Part shown: piece after piece, positions 46,125 through 54,581 of the stretch | Position numbering within the stretch: position 1 is the first letter of the stretch | Layout: every line of letters starts with the position of its first letter | DNA from: Tepidimonas taiwanensis | GTDB taxonomy: Bacteria; Pseudomonadota; Gammaproteobacteria; Burkholderiales; Burkholderiaceae_C | Direction of reading: 5' to 3' | Assembly: GCF_020162115.1 (NCBI RefSeq) | Contig: NZ_CP083911.1 | Coordinates: 1-64,000 of the forward strand | Length of the DNA: 64,000 nucleotides | Translations under genes and position numbers: made by a program | The notes under the pieces: generated by a model | What the model was told of the DNA's origin: nothing | The model's input: only the letters and a program-made list of their open reading frames with translations | Database searches by the model: none

Positions 46125-46562
46125 ATGGAACTTCACACCACCGCCCCCGTCACTGTGCTGCGCCGCTCGCACCGCCTGAGCCTGGATGCCGTCGGCACCC
46201 AGGCCGCGCAGGCCTATGCCGACTTGCACGCCGAAGCGCAGGCGCGCGGCTTGACGGTCAACGGCCCGCCGATCTTCGCCACCCGCGGCCTGCCGCAGGA
46301 GGCGCACACGCCCTTCGATCTGGATTTCTGCCTGCCGGTGTCGGGCACAGATCTTTCCATGCTGCCGGCGCTGCGCTGTGCGCGGCGGGTGTACGAGGGG
46401 CCGCTGTGTGATCTCTTCCGCCACGGCTATCAGCCGCTGCTGCACGCCATGGCCGAGGCCGGCCTGCGCGCCAGCGGTGACAGCCGCGAGGTCTACCACG
46501 TCTGGCATGGGCCCGATGCGCCCAACAACCGCATCGAGATCCAGATCGGGATCGTCGAATGA
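46125..46562 (+). CDS. GyrI-like / AraC effector-binding domain protein
   Basis: A stand-alone 145 aa small-molecule-binding domain. It has the GyrI-like pattern PPIFATRGLPQEAHTPFDLD (near residue 47) with a C-terminal YHVWHGPDAPNNRIEIQIGI strand. A CCCGGAGG site precedes the ATG at 46125. Its stop overlaps the next gene (ATGA). Ligand unknown. Confidence 0.8.
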   Translation: MELHTTAPVTVLRRSHRLSLDAVGTQAAQAYADLHAEAQARGLTVNGPPIFATRGLPQEAHTPFDLDFCLPVSGTDLSMLPALRCARRVYEGPLCDLFRHGYQPLLHAMAEAGLRASGDSREVYHVWHGPDAPNNRIEIQIGIVE

Positions 46563-47017
46563 ACAGCGAACACACCTCGTTGTGGGTGCGCCGCTTCGAG
46601 GCACAGGATTTCCCGGTTTATCGCCAGTGGTATGCCGACCCGCTGCTGGACCAGCACCTGGGGCCGATGGACGACGACTGGCTTGCCCACGTGATGGCCG
46701 ACCCGGTGGGTGAGCAATGGGCCCTTGGCAAAGCGCAGGCGCTGGTGGCCGTCATCGGCCTGGTGCCCGAACCCGAGCATGGGGCGTGGCTGATCAGCGA
46801 TTTCGCCGTCGATCCGTCGCAGCGCGGCCGGGGATGGGGCCGGCGCGCCTGGCAGGCCTTGCTCGCGCAGCCCGCGATGCACGCGCGCCGCCACTGGCGC
46901 GCCTATGTGGCCGAGGACAACCCCGGTGCACAGGCTTTCTTCGATGCGCTGGGTTGGACGCGGCAGTCCGCCCCGAGCCCCGAGGATCCCTTCTGGACTT
47001 ACGCCTGGCGGCGCTGA
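46559..47017 (+). CDS. GNAT-family N-acetyltransferase
   Basis: A 152 aa acetyltransferase. The acetyl-CoA loop is in DFAVDPSQRGRGWGRRAWQA near residue 81, followed by VAEDNPGAQAFFDALGW. It is coupled to the GyrI-like gene by a 4-bp overlap. Substrate cannot be predicted. Confidence 0.85.
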   Translation: MNSEHTSLWVRRFEAQDFPVYRQWYADPLLDQHLGPMDDDWLAHVMADPVGEQWALGKAQALVAVIGLVPEPEHGAWLISDFAVDPSQRGRGWGRRAWQALLAQPAMHARRHWRAYVAEDNPGAQAFFDALGWTRQSAPSPEDPFWTYAWRR

Positions 47018-47027
47018 GCGCAGCGCC

Positions 47028-47843
47028 TCAGCGCTGCTGCACGGTGGCGCGATAGGCCGCAGGCGTCGTGCCCATGACCTGACGGAACGCGGCAATGAAG
47101 GCGCTGACGCTGCTGTACCCCAGATCCCAGGCCACGCGCTTGACGGGCGCACCCTCGGCCAGCCAAGGCAAAGCGCACAACACCCGCAAGCAGGTGCGCC
47201 AGGCGGTGAAACTCATGCCGGTCTCCTGTGCGAAACGGCGGCTGAGTGTGCGCGGCGACAGCCCGGCCCATCGGGCCCATTGATCCGAGCGTCGTTCGCA
47301 GCCAGGGTCGTCGGACAGCGCCTGCGCGATCCGCCGCAAGCGCGCATCGCGCGGCAGCGGCAGCGTCAATGGGGCGGGAGTCATGGCCGCGAGTTCATCG
47401 AGCACCACGGCTGCCAGCCGCGTCTGACGCGGTGTCCACGGCCCTGACGTCCAGGCCGCCAGGCGATGGATGGCTGCGCGCAGCAGTGCCGATGCATGAA
47501 AAACGCCGGGTTGGGCCGGCAGCGACCCGCAAACGGCGGGGTCGATGTACGCACTCCAGCCCTCGAAGGGCCCATGCGATTGCACCGCATGGGCCAGGCC
47601 GGGCGGCAACCACACGGTGTAGGCGGCCGGCACGAGGGACCGGAACGCTCCGGTGTCCACGCTCAGCAGGCCGCGGTCCGCACTGACGAGTTGGCCGCGC
47701 GCATGCGCATGCCATGTCGTCCGCCGGGGGGCGGACTGGCGTTGACACACCGCCAGCACGTCCGGTCCCTGGGCCGCATCGGCCTGCGCGGGTTCGATCA
47801 GCGGCGCGTCCACGATTGGCGTCAAACCGTCATCCAATGGCAT
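47028..47843 (-). CDS. AraC-family transcriptional regulator
   Basis: A 271 aa regulator with an N-terminal cupin-like sensing domain (TTWHAHARGQLVSADRGLLS near residue 45) and a C-terminal double helix-turn-helix. WARWAGLSPRTLSRRFAQET and VAWDLGYSSVSAFIAAFRQV are the two recognition regions. The ATG at 47843 is preferred; the open frame runs further upstream through the divergent gene. It is divergent from the NTF2-like gene and may control it. Confidence 0.88.
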   Translation of the reverse strand: MPLDDGLTPIVDAPLIEPAQADAAQGPDVLAVCQRQSAPRRTTWHAHARGQLVSADRGLLSVDTGAFRSLVPAAYTVWLPPGLAHAVQSHGPFEGWSAYIDPAVCGSLPAQPGVFHASALLRAAIHRLAAWTSGPWTPRQTRLAAVVLDELAAMTPAPLTLPLPRDARLRRIAQALSDDPGCERRSDQWARWAGLSPRTLSRRFAQETGMSFTAWRTCLRVLCALPWLAEGAPVKRVAWDLGYSSVSAFIAAFRQVMGTTPAAYRATVQQR

Positions 47844-47912
47844 CGAAGAAGCATCCTCATCCTCGAGCGGATCATAGAGTGAGGGCTTCGCGTACTTTTC
47901 AGAGTTCCGCTC

Positions 47913-48302
47913 ATGATCGCCACCATCCACACCGTGCTCGACACCTTGCTCAATCGGCCCGACGTGCCGCTGCACACCTGGCTCGATCGCCACTTCAGCC
48001 CCGGCTACCGCCAACGCACCAATGGGCACTGGGACGACCGTGCGGGTTTCGAAGCCCATGCGCGCAAGCTGCGCGAGCTGGTGCGCAGCGCGCAGATCGA
48101 GGTCCTGGACGAACTGCACCAAGACCATCGATACGCTTGCCGCCACCGTGTGCGTGTCACCAAGCACAGCGGCTCGGTGGTGACACAAGAGGTCTACCTG
48201 TTCGCCCACCTGGACGATCAGGGCCGATTCGAACGGGTGGAGGAGCTCACCTTGATGCTCGAAGGCAGCGAGGCCGATCGCGACATCGGGCGCGTGCGCT
48301 GA
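47913..48302 (+). CDS. NTF2-like / SnoaL-fold protein
   Basis: A 129 aa protein with the pattern of a small NTF2-like domain: HFSPGYRQRTNG near residue 27, GFEAHARKLRELV, then strands RYACRHRVRVTKHSG and VEELTLMLEG. It may be an isomerase-like or binding protein; no catalytic residues can be assigned. It is divergent from the AraC gene, 69 bp apart. Confidence 0.7.
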   Translation: MIATIHTVLDTLLNRPDVPLHTWLDRHFSPGYRQRTNGHWDDRAGFEAHARKLRELVRSAQIEVLDELHQDHRYACRHRVRVTKHSGSVVTQEVYLFAHLDDQGRFERVEELTLMLEGSEADRDIGRVR

Positions 48303-48395
48303 CGCGCTCGCATCTCATCCTGTGGCGAGGCGGGTCGTCGTGCCGGCTGAACGTCAACGATCCAGCGCCGGGAAGCCCAGCAGCCGGCGCTGTTT

Positions 48396-48488
48396 GGCGT
48401 TGCGCCGGACGATGTCGCGCACCAAGGCCGCCTCGCGCTTGTTGACGACAAGTTTGCGCTCGACGACGTCATGGCCCAGCGGCTGGCA
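48396..48488 (-). pseudogene. Serine-recombinase fragment
   Basis: The minus strand reads QPLGHDVVERKLVVNKREAA then LVRDIVRRNA, the well-known RKLVVN.xEA..VR.IF segment of large serine recombinases. Nothing on either side matches. It abuts an istB fragment on the opposite strand. Confidence 0.55.
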
Positions 48489-48493
48489 TAGCT

Positions 48494-48756
48494 GGCGCGG
48501 CTGAATCTGCCCATTGTGGACGACTTTGGCATCGCCCCGATTGCCGCGCACGAGCGCAACGACTTGCTGGAGTTGCTCGACGACCGCGTGGGAGCACGCT
48601 CCACCCTCATCACCAGTCAGCTGCCGGTGACGGCCTGGCACGCCTGGCTGGATGAGCCCACGCTGGCCGATGCCATTCTCGATCGCATCGTGCATGGCGC
48701 GCACAAGATCGCCCTCAAAGGCGAGTCGTTGAGAAATCATCCCGGCCTGCCAAACC
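48494..48756 (+). pseudogene. IstB-like ATPase fragment (IS21 family)
   Basis: After a stop at the left edge, the frame reads LARLNLPIVDDFGIAPIAAH, then DLLELLDDRVGARSTLITSQ and ADAILDRIVHGAHKIALKG, the C-terminal half of IstB. The Walker A half and istA are missing. The 3' end overlaps the next gene's stop on the other strand. Confidence 0.75.
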
Positions 48757-49301
48757 CATGCTCCCTCAGCAGATCATCCATGTCGTCACCCACCCCATAG
48801 CCCAGGTGGTGGCCGAGGCGTCGGACGGTATCCAGGCGCATCCATAGCTCGCGCTTGCGTTCTTCGGGCAAGATGGCGATGGCCCGGCAGGCCTGATCGA
48901 ACATGCGCACCAGGGCGTCGAAATACCGCTCATCCTGCAGCCCGACCGCGTTGCCAAAGCCGACCGCCCGCTCGCAGAAAAAACACCATCAGCTCTGCCA
49001 TGCCCTCGGGTTGACCAATGGCCTTTTTGTAGTCGGCGATCGCTTTCTTGGCCTTGGCGATCGAGGTGTCCTGGTGCTTGACGACATCGGGCCAGAGCCA
49101 GCGATCGATCGTGGCCTTGTACGGCTCCAACACGTCGGCCCCCATACGGAAGCGAGCGTGCAGGAAGGCCTGGTTATCCTTGTTGGCCAGATAAAGGTCC
49201 TGCACCAGCTTGATGAGGGCCGCGCGGTCCATGTCGGCGAGGCGGCTCTTCACATCGAACCAGGTGGGGCCGTCTTTTTCGTCATGCCGTTTTTTTGTCA
49301 T
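48737..49301 (-). pseudogene. Hypothetical protein with one frameshift
   Basis: Reading begins MTKKRHDEKDGPTWFDVKSR and is open to AELMVFF. There a run of six A on the plus strand (about 48977-48983) shifts the frame. With one base removed it continues CERAVGFGNAVGLQDERYFD, then ALVRMFDQACRAIAILPEER, and ends at 48737. The full product would be about 187 aa, helical, function unknown. It may be a real frameshift or a homopolymer sequencing error. Confidence 0.65.
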
Positions 49302-49362
49302 GCATTTGAACGGTCACGGGTAGCAAGGGTAATCAAGGAGTTCGCGGTCGACGCCAGTCGTC

Positions 49363-49368
49363 TATACT
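49363..49368 (+). promoter_or_regulatory. -10 for the 49399 gene
   Basis: TATACT is a 5/6 match to the -10 consensus, 31 bp before the ATG. TTCGCG 16 bp upstream is a weak -35. Confidence 0.4.
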
Positions 49369-49398
49369 GAATCGAGGCACAGCGATGGGGGCAGGCGG

Positions 49399-49890
49399 AT
49401 GGTTGAAATCTATCGAAAGACATCCAAAGGTACCGCCGAAATGGTGGGGACGACACGGCAGTTGACGCCCAAGCAGCGGCGCGTGTTGATTCTGGTCGAC
49501 GGAAAGCGCGACATCGAAGCGCTGCGCGCGCTGGGGCCAGACACGGATACCATACTTGAACAGTTGCTCGCTGACGGATACATCGAGCCCCTCGCTGGAG
49601 CAGAGTCCCCTGGCATCCCTATATCGTCCCCGCAGGGTGATCGAGCATCGTCCGAGCGACCGGTTGCCTCCAGCGAGCCTGCGACGAATACCTTCGCTGC
49701 GCTGCGTGCGCAGGCGGTGCGTGAGTTGATCGAGCTCGTCGGCCCGATGGGGGAGTCGTTGGCTCTGAGGATGGAGAAAGCGGTTGAACCCCAGCAGTTC
49801 AAGCCGCTCGTTGCCTTGGCAATCACGATCATTCTGAACGTGCGCGGTGCCAAAGTGGCCGAGGCTTACGGGCAGAAATATCAAGTCTGA
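49399..49890 (+). CDS. Hypothetical protein with winged-helix-like N-terminus
   Basis: A 163 aa protein starting MVEIYRKTSKGTAEMVGTTR. LTPKQRRVLILVDGKRDIEA and LLADGYIEPL near residues 23-65 look like a winged-helix module. A Ser/Pro-rich linker (about 68-95) leads to a helical C-terminal region (AVRELIELVGPMGESLALRM). I do not recognise a named family. It is preceded by GGGGGCAGGCGG. Confidence 0.6.
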   Translation: MVEIYRKTSKGTAEMVGTTRQLTPKQRRVLILVDGKRDIEALRALGPDTDTILEQLLADGYIEPLAGAESPGIPISSPQGDRASSERPVASSEPATNTFAALRAQAVRELIELVGPMGESLALRMEKAVEPQQFKPLVALAITIILNVRGAKVAEAYGQKYQV

Positions 49891-49947
49891 CGCTGCTGTC
49901 GGCGGCAGGTGTCCCGCCAGTTCCCGGTCCGCGCGTTCAATTCGTGT

Positions 49948-49969
49948 TATTTCAACATATCAAGAAATA
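49948..49969. promoter_or_regulatory. Candidate ArsR operator
   Basis: TATTTC and GAAATA form an inverted repeat 10 bp apart in an AT-rich patch 15 bp before arsR. This is the form and place expected for an autoregulatory ArsR site. Confidence 0.55.
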
Positions 49970-49984
49970 TAGTATCATGAAAGA

Positions 49985-50317
49985 ATGGAAGAAACGACAG
50001 CCGTTCGAGCCCTGGCCGCGCTCGCGCAGCCGGTGCGGCTGCGGGCGTTTCGCGCGCTGGTGGTGGCCGGCGCGGACGGCCTGACGGCTGGGGCGCTCGC
50101 AGAGGCGCTGGCGGTCGCGCCCAGTGCGCTTTCCTTCCATCTGAAGGAGCTGCTGCACGCGCAGCTGGTGACGCAGCAGCGGCAGGGGCGGCATCTGATT
50201 TACCGGGCGGCGTTCCACACGATGGAGGCGCTGCTCGCCTATCTGACCGAGAACTGTTGCGCGGGGACATCGTGTCAACCCGCCGCGGTGGCCGCTGCGG
50301 GGTGCGGCGGCCGTTGA
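49985..50317 (+). CDS. arsR: ArsR-family arsenic-responsive repressor
   Basis: A 110 aa winged-helix repressor. The recognition region is APSALSFHLKELLHAQLVTQ near residue 44. A Cys-rich C-terminus, LTENCCAGTSC (residues about 86-96), is typical of ArsR proteins that bind As(III) at the C-terminal end. It should repress the arsR-arsI-arsC-acr3 operon until arsenite binds. Confidence 0.92.
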   Translation: MEETTAVRALAALAQPVRLRAFRALVVAGADGLTAGALAEALAVAPSALSFHLKELLHAQLVTQQRQGRHLIYRAAFHTMEALLAYLTENCCAGTSCQPAAVAAAGCGGR

Positions 50318-50348
50318 CGATGTTGTCCCCCGACGCAGGAGCCTGTCC

Positions 50349-50954
50349 ATGAAACGATTCCACGTTCACGTCCATGTGCGCGACCTCGCGCAGAGCATCG
50401 CCTTTTATTCCCGCCTGTTCGGTGCCGAGCCGACGCGCGTCGAAGCCGACTACGCGAAATGGATGCTCGAGGATCCGCGGCTGAACTTTGCCATCTCGAC
50501 CCGCGGCGCCGCACCGGGCGTCGATCACCTGGGTTTTCAGGTGGACGACGCGGCCGAGCTGGGCGAACTCAAACGCCGCGCGCAGGCGGCGGACATGGCG
50601 CTGCTCGACGAGGGCGCGACGACGTGCTGTTACGCGCGCAGCGAGAAACACTGGGTGACGGACCCGCAGGGCATCGCGTGGGAGCATTTCCACACGCTCG
50701 CCGATATCCCGGTCTTTCGCGAGGGTGGCGCGGACGCGGGGGCGTGCTGCGCCCCGGCGTCCGGGGCTGCGGTGAGCACGACACGGGTGGGGACGGCGGA
50801 ATCCGCGAGCTGTGCGCCTGCGCCGGCGACCGAGGCGTCATGCTGCGCGCCCGGGGTGGCGAGCGCGTCGGGCGGCCCCGCAGCGGCCGAGCCGCGGGCA
50901 GCCGGGTGTTGCGCGACCGCGGTGGCGGCGACGGCCACGCGCTGCTGCGGCTGA
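50349..50954 (+). CDS. arsI: ArsI-like VOC dioxygenase with Cys-rich tail
   Basis: A VOC-fold protein of the ArsI/CadI family; ArsI is a C-As lyase that demethylates methylarsenite using Fe(II). The N-terminal HVHVHVRDLAQSIAFYSRLF, the vicinal Cys pair in TTCCYARSEKHWV (near residue 96) that binds arsenic, VDHLGF, and WEHFHT are present. Beyond about residue 130 there is an unusual low-complexity Ala/Gly tail with four Cys-Cys pairs and a single Cys, ending TRCCG. Total 201 aa. The tail may trap metalloid (inference). Confidence 0.85.
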   Translation: MKRFHVHVHVRDLAQSIAFYSRLFGAEPTRVEADYAKWMLEDPRLNFAISTRGAAPGVDHLGFQVDDAAELGELKRRAQAADMALLDEGATTCCYARSEKHWVTDPQGIAWEHFHTLADIPVFREGGADAGACCAPASGAAVSTTRVGTAESASCAPAPATEASCCAPGVASASGGPAAAEPRAAGCCATAVAATATRCCG

Positions 50955-50975
50955 ATGCGCGCGGGGGATTCGAGG

Positions 50976-51479
50976 ATGGCCACACCGATCCACGTGCTCT
51001 TCTTGTGCACCCACAACTCGGCGCGCAGCATTCTGGCCGAGGCGCTGTTGAACCACTTGGGGCGCGGGCGCTTCGTCGCCCACTCGGCCGGCAGCCAGCC
51101 GCGCCCGAACCAGCAGCCCAACCCGCTCGGGCTCGAGGTGTTGCGGGAGGTGGGCATTCCCACCGAGGGGTTGCGCAGCAAATCGTGGGACGTCTTTGCC
51201 GCGCCCGGCGCGCCGGTGATGGACCTGATCATCACCGTGTGCGACAACGCCGCCGGCGAGGTGTGTCCGGTCTGGCCCGGGCACCCCGCGACGGCGCACT
51301 GGGGCTATCCGGATCCGTCCGCGGGGGATGCCCCTGACGCGGTCAAGCGCGAGGCGTTCCGCGCCGTGCGCGACGCGCTCACGCGCCGCCTGCAGGCGCT
51401 GGTGCAGCGCTGCCCGGACCCGGCGGACATGGCGAGCCTGCAACGGCTGGCGCGGACTTTGGCGGAGGAAGGCGTATGA
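50976..51479 (+). CDS. arsC: Arsenate reductase, LMW-phosphatase type
   Basis: Reduces arsenate to arsenite. The 167 aa protein has the P-loop FLCTHNSARS (CX5R) at the N-terminus, and further cysteines in TVCDNAAGEVCPVW that may form the redox cascade. The ATG at 50976 is chosen; an in-frame ATG at 50955 adds seven residues. It overlaps acr3 by 4 bp. Confidence 0.92.
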   Translation: MATPIHVLFLCTHNSARSILAEALLNHLGRGRFVAHSAGSQPRPNQQPNPLGLEVLREVGIPTEGLRSKSWDVFAAPGAPVMDLIITVCDNAAGEVCPVWPGHPATAHWGYPDPSAGDAPDAVKREAFRAVRDALTRRLQALVQRCPDPADMASLQRLARTLAEEGV

Positions 51480-52543
51480 GCGCGCAGTGCGAGGTGACGG
51501 CCAAACAGGCCGCGGGGGCGCCGATGAGCGTCTTCGAGCGTTACCTGACGCTGTGGGTGGCGATCTGCATCGTGGTGGGGATTGCGCTGGGGCAGTGGCT
51601 GCCCGGCGTATTTCAAGCCGTGGCGCGGCTCGAGGTCGCGCAGGTCAACCTGCCGGTCGGGCTGTTGATCTGGGTGATGATCATCCCGATGCTGGTCAAG
51701 GTGGACTTCGGCGCGCTGGGCCAGGTGCGCCAGCACCTGCGCGGCATGGGCGTGACGCTGTTCGTCAACTGGCTGGTCAAGCCGTTTTCGATGGCGCTGC
51801 TGGCGTGGCTCTTCGTGCGGCAGCTCTTTGCCCCGTGGCTGCCGGCGGAGCAGCTCGACAGTTACGTCGCGGGGCTGATACTGCTGGCTGCCGCGCCGTG
51901 CACGGCGATGGTGTTCGTCTGGAGCCGCTTGAGCGGTGGCGATCCGCTCTTCACTCTGTCCCAAGTGGCGCTCAACGACACGATCATGGTGTTTGCGTTC
52001 GCACCCATCGTCGGTTTTTTGCTGGGCTTGTCCGCGATCACCGTGCCGTGGGACACGCTGCTGGTGTCGGTGGGCTTGTACATCGTCGTGCCGGTGATCC
52101 TGGCGCAGGTGTGGCGGCGGCGCCTGCTGGCGCGCGGGCCTGAGGCGTTCGACGCGGCGATGCAGCGCATCGGCCCGTGGTCGATCGCGGCGCTGCTGGC
52201 CACGCTCGTGCTGCTGTTCGCGTTTCAGGGCGAGCAGATCCTGCGCCAGCCGCTCGTGATCGCGTTGCTCGCGGTGCCGATCCTGATCCAGGTGGCGTTC
52301 AACGCGGGGCTGGCGTACGGACTCAACCGCTGGGTGGGCGAGTCGCACGCGGTGGCGTGTCCGTCGGCCCTGATCGGGGCGTCCAACTTCTTCGAGCTGG
52401 CGGTGGCCGCGGCGATCAGCCTCTTTGGCTTCGATTCCGGCGCGGCGCTGGCGACGGTCGTCGGGGTGTTGATCGAGGTGCCGGTGATGCTGGCGGTGGT
52501 GGCGATCGTCAACCGTACCAAGGGGTGGTACGAGGCGCGCTGA
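51476..52543 (+). CDS. acr3: Arsenite efflux transporter Acr3
   Basis: A 355 aa membrane transporter with about ten spans. It has LTLWVAICIVVGIALGQWLP at the start, the conserved LLAAAPCTAMVFVWSRLSGG with the essential Cys near residue 143, and IGASNFFELAVAAAISLFG near residue 300. These mark Acr3 rather than ArsB. It exports the arsenite formed by ArsC. Confidence 0.95.
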   Translation: MSAQCEVTAKQAAGAPMSVFERYLTLWVAICIVVGIALGQWLPGVFQAVARLEVAQVNLPVGLLIWVMIIPMLVKVDFGALGQVRQHLRGMGVTLFVNWLVKPFSMALLAWLFVRQLFAPWLPAEQLDSYVAGLILLAAAPCTAMVFVWSRLSGGDPLFTLSQVALNDTIMVFAFAPIVGFLLGLSAITVPWDTLLVSVGLYIVVPVILAQVWRRRLLARGPEAFDAAMQRIGPWSIAALLATLVLLFAFQGEQILRQPLVIALLAVPILIQVAFNAGLAYGLNRWVGESHAVACPSALIGASNFFELAVAAAISLFGFDSGAALATVVGVLIEVPVMLAVVAIVNRTKGWYEAR

Positions 52544-52573
52544 GTCGCTCGGGCTGTCTCAGCGCGTCTCGCG

Positions 52574-53101
52574 TCATCGGTAGACCTTGACACCGGTGAT
52601 CATCGCGCGGATCAGGCCGACGCGCTGCAGCCGGCCCATGACCAGCGCCGCGGCGGCGTGCAGCCCCGCCACGACCAGCAGCGTGTTTGCCAGGCCCTCG
52701 TGGAGTTCCTCCACCCACTCCTCGCCGAAGAAGGCGTCCGTTCCCTGCAGCCAGCCGGTAAAGGCCAGCGCGAGGACGAGACCCATCAGCACCAGCATCG
52801 CGATGGCGCCCAGCGGGTTGTGGCCAGGGTGGTCGTCGGGCTGCCCGCGCAGCAGCGCGTGCACGTGCCGGCGCACGCGCGTCGGGGTGGGCCACCAGTC
52901 GGCAAAACGCGCGTGGCGCGTGCCCACCAGCCCCCACAGCAGCCGAGCCACCACCAAAGCGGCCGCGACGTAGCCGGTCCACTCGTGGGCGGTTTCGCCT
53001 TCCTCCAGCACGAACTGGTTGAGCAGCACACAGGTCACGAGCGACCAGTGGAAGATCCGCACGAACGGATCCCAGACATACACGGCGGTGGGGCGCTGCA
53101 T
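52574..53101 (-). CDS. Cytochrome b561-type membrane protein
   Basis: A 175 aa four-helix di-haem cytochrome b. It has VWDPFVRIFHWSLVTCVLLN (haem His) at the start, GYVAAALVVARLLWGLVG, GAIAMLVLMGLVLALAFTGW, and ELHEGLANTLLVVAGLHAAA (haem His residues). It probably shuttles electrons across the membrane. It lies in an operon with the PepSY gene upstream. Confidence 0.88.
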   Translation of the reverse strand: MQRPTAVYVWDPFVRIFHWSLVTCVLLNQFVLEEGETAHEWTGYVAAALVVARLLWGLVGTRHARFADWWPTPTRVRRHVHALLRGQPDDHPGHNPLGAIAMLVLMGLVLALAFTGWLQGTDAFFGEEWVEELHEGLANTLLVVAGLHAAAALVMGRLQRVGLIRAMITGVKVYR

Positions 53102-53119
53102 GGCCGGCTCCTGCGGGGG

Positions 53120-53386
53120 TCAATCCTTGCGCTGGACTTCGCTGCCGGTGGCGGGGTCGAAATAGATCTCGACCTTCTTGCCCTTGGCGTCGTGGCCGTA
53201 GATCTCGTAGCACTGGCCGGAGCTCACCTTGAAGGTCTTGATGCGGTAGCCCTGCTTTTCGACCATTGCGCGAAAGTCGGCTTCCTTCATCCACTTCTCC
53301 TTGGGGGCGTCGCACTTGGGGCCGGCGAGCGCGACGCCGGCGGTCGTCATCAACGCGGTCATCAACATGAAGGGGGTCAGTCGCAT
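53120..53386 (-). CDS. PepSY-domain secreted protein
   Basis: An 88 aa protein with a signal peptide (MRLTPFMLMTALMTTAGVALA, cut after ALA) and a PepSY domain. The pattern DFRAMVEKQGYRIKTFKVS and YEIYGHDAKGKKVEIYFDPA is typical. It lies upstream of the cytochrome b gene on the same strand. An ATG at 53392 is an alternative start two codons earlier. Confidence 0.82.
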   Translation of the reverse strand: MRLTPFMLMTALMTTAGVALAGPKCDAPKEKWMKEADFRAMVEKQGYRIKTFKVSSGQCYEIYGHDAKGKKVEIYFDPATGSEVQRKD

Positions 53387-53562
53387 GATCATCTCCAGAC
53401 AAATGGGTGGGGAAACGCGAGCCGGAGGGCTCACGGGGCGCAGTGTGGCGCCGGGTGCGTGAACGCGGCATGAACGCCGCGCGCAGCGCGCGTTCAGCCT
53501 GCGTTCAGCCGGGTTGGGGCATGATGGCGCCCTCTGCAACGGCATTCAAACGGACGATGGCC

Positions 53563-53913
53563 ATGCGCAACGGCTTTCACGGGTCGTGCCGATCGGTCGC
53601 CATCGCTGCCGGGCTGGCGCTCGTGGCGGCGGTGTCCGCGGTGGCCGACGGACCGCAGGATCACGAGCGCGCGCGCGCCGCGCTGCTGGCCGGCGAGATC
53701 CGGCCGCTGGCGGAGATCCTGCAGCGGGTGCAGCCGCAACTCGAGGGTGAGATGATCGCCGTGGAACTGGAGCGCGAGCACGGCCGCTGGACCTATGAGT
53801 TCAAGCTGTTGCAGCCCGACGGGCGGATCGTCGAGTGGTACGTGGACGCGCGCGACGCGACGGTGCTACAGCGCAAGGTCAAGCCGTCGCGGGAGCGTCG
53901 GGGGGTGCGATGA
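53563..53913 (+). CDS. PepSY-domain secreted protein
   Basis: A 116 aa protein with a signal peptide (SVAIAAGLALVAAVSAVADG) and a PepSY domain: AEILQRVQPQLEGEMIAVEL, then WTYEFKLLQPDGRIVEWYVD. Its stop overlaps the response-regulator start by 4 bp, so it may sense or tune the two-component system. Starts at 53557 or further upstream are possible. It is divergent from the other PepSY gene. Confidence 0.82.
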   Translation: MRNGFHGSCRSVAIAAGLALVAAVSAVADGPQDHERARAALLAGEIRPLAEILQRVQPQLEGEMIAVELEREHGRWTYEFKLLQPDGRIVEWYVDARDATVLQRKVKPSRERRGVR

Positions 53914-54581
53914 GGGTGCTGCTGGTGGAGGACGAACCGGCGCTGGCGCACGCGCTGCAGCAGACGCTGCAGCGCGCTGGCTACGTCGTGGACGTGGTCG
54001 CCGACGGGCGGCGGGCGTGGTTCCAGGGCGGTGTCGAGCCCTACGACGTGATCGTGCTCGATCTCGGCCTGCCGCAGCTCGACGGCCTGAGCGTGCTGCA
54101 GCGTTGGCGCGCCGAAGGGGTGCGCACGCCGGTGCTGATCCTGACCGCGCGCGATGCGTGGCACGACAAGGTGGCCGGCATCGACGCCGGCGCCGACGAT
54201 TACCTGACCAAACCGTTCCACGGCGAGGAGCTGCTCGCGCGGCTGCGCGCGCTGATCCGGCGCGCCCACGGGCTGGCGGCGCCGGTGTTGTCGTGCGGCG
54301 ACGTGACGCTGGACACGCGCACACAACGCGCCAGTGTCGCGGGGCGGCCGCTCACCCTGACCGCGCAGGAGCTGCGCCTGCTGAGCTACCTGCTGCACCA
54401 TGCGGGGCAGGTGGTGGCCCGCACCGAGCTGGCCGAGCACCTCTACGCGGGCGACGCGGAGCCCGACTCCAACACGATCGAGGTGTTCATCGCGCGGCTG
54501 CGGCGCAAGCTGCCGCCGGGGGCCATCGAGACGGTGAGGGGCCTGGGCTATCGCCTGACCGACGGGAGCGCGCGGGGATGA
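53910..54581 (+). CDS. OmpR/PhoB-type response regulator
   Basis: A 223 aa regulator. The receiver domain has VEDEPALAH (acidic pocket), phospho-Asp in VIVLDLGLPQLDG near residue 51, and the lysine in LTKPFHGEE. The C-terminal winged helix ends with VRGLGYRLTD. It is similar in style to QseB/PmrA regulators. It overlaps the kinase gene by 4 bp. Confidence 0.93.
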   Translation: MRVLLVEDEPALAHALQQTLQRAGYVVDVVADGRRAWFQGGVEPYDVIVLDLGLPQLDGLSVLQRWRAEGVRTPVLILTARDAWHDKVAGIDAGADDYLTKPFHGEELLARLRALIRRAHGLAAPVLSCGDVTLDTRTQRASVAGRPLTLTAQELRLLSYLLHHAGQVVARTELAEHLYAGDAEPDSNTIEVFIARLRRKLPPGAIETVRGLGYRLTDGSARG

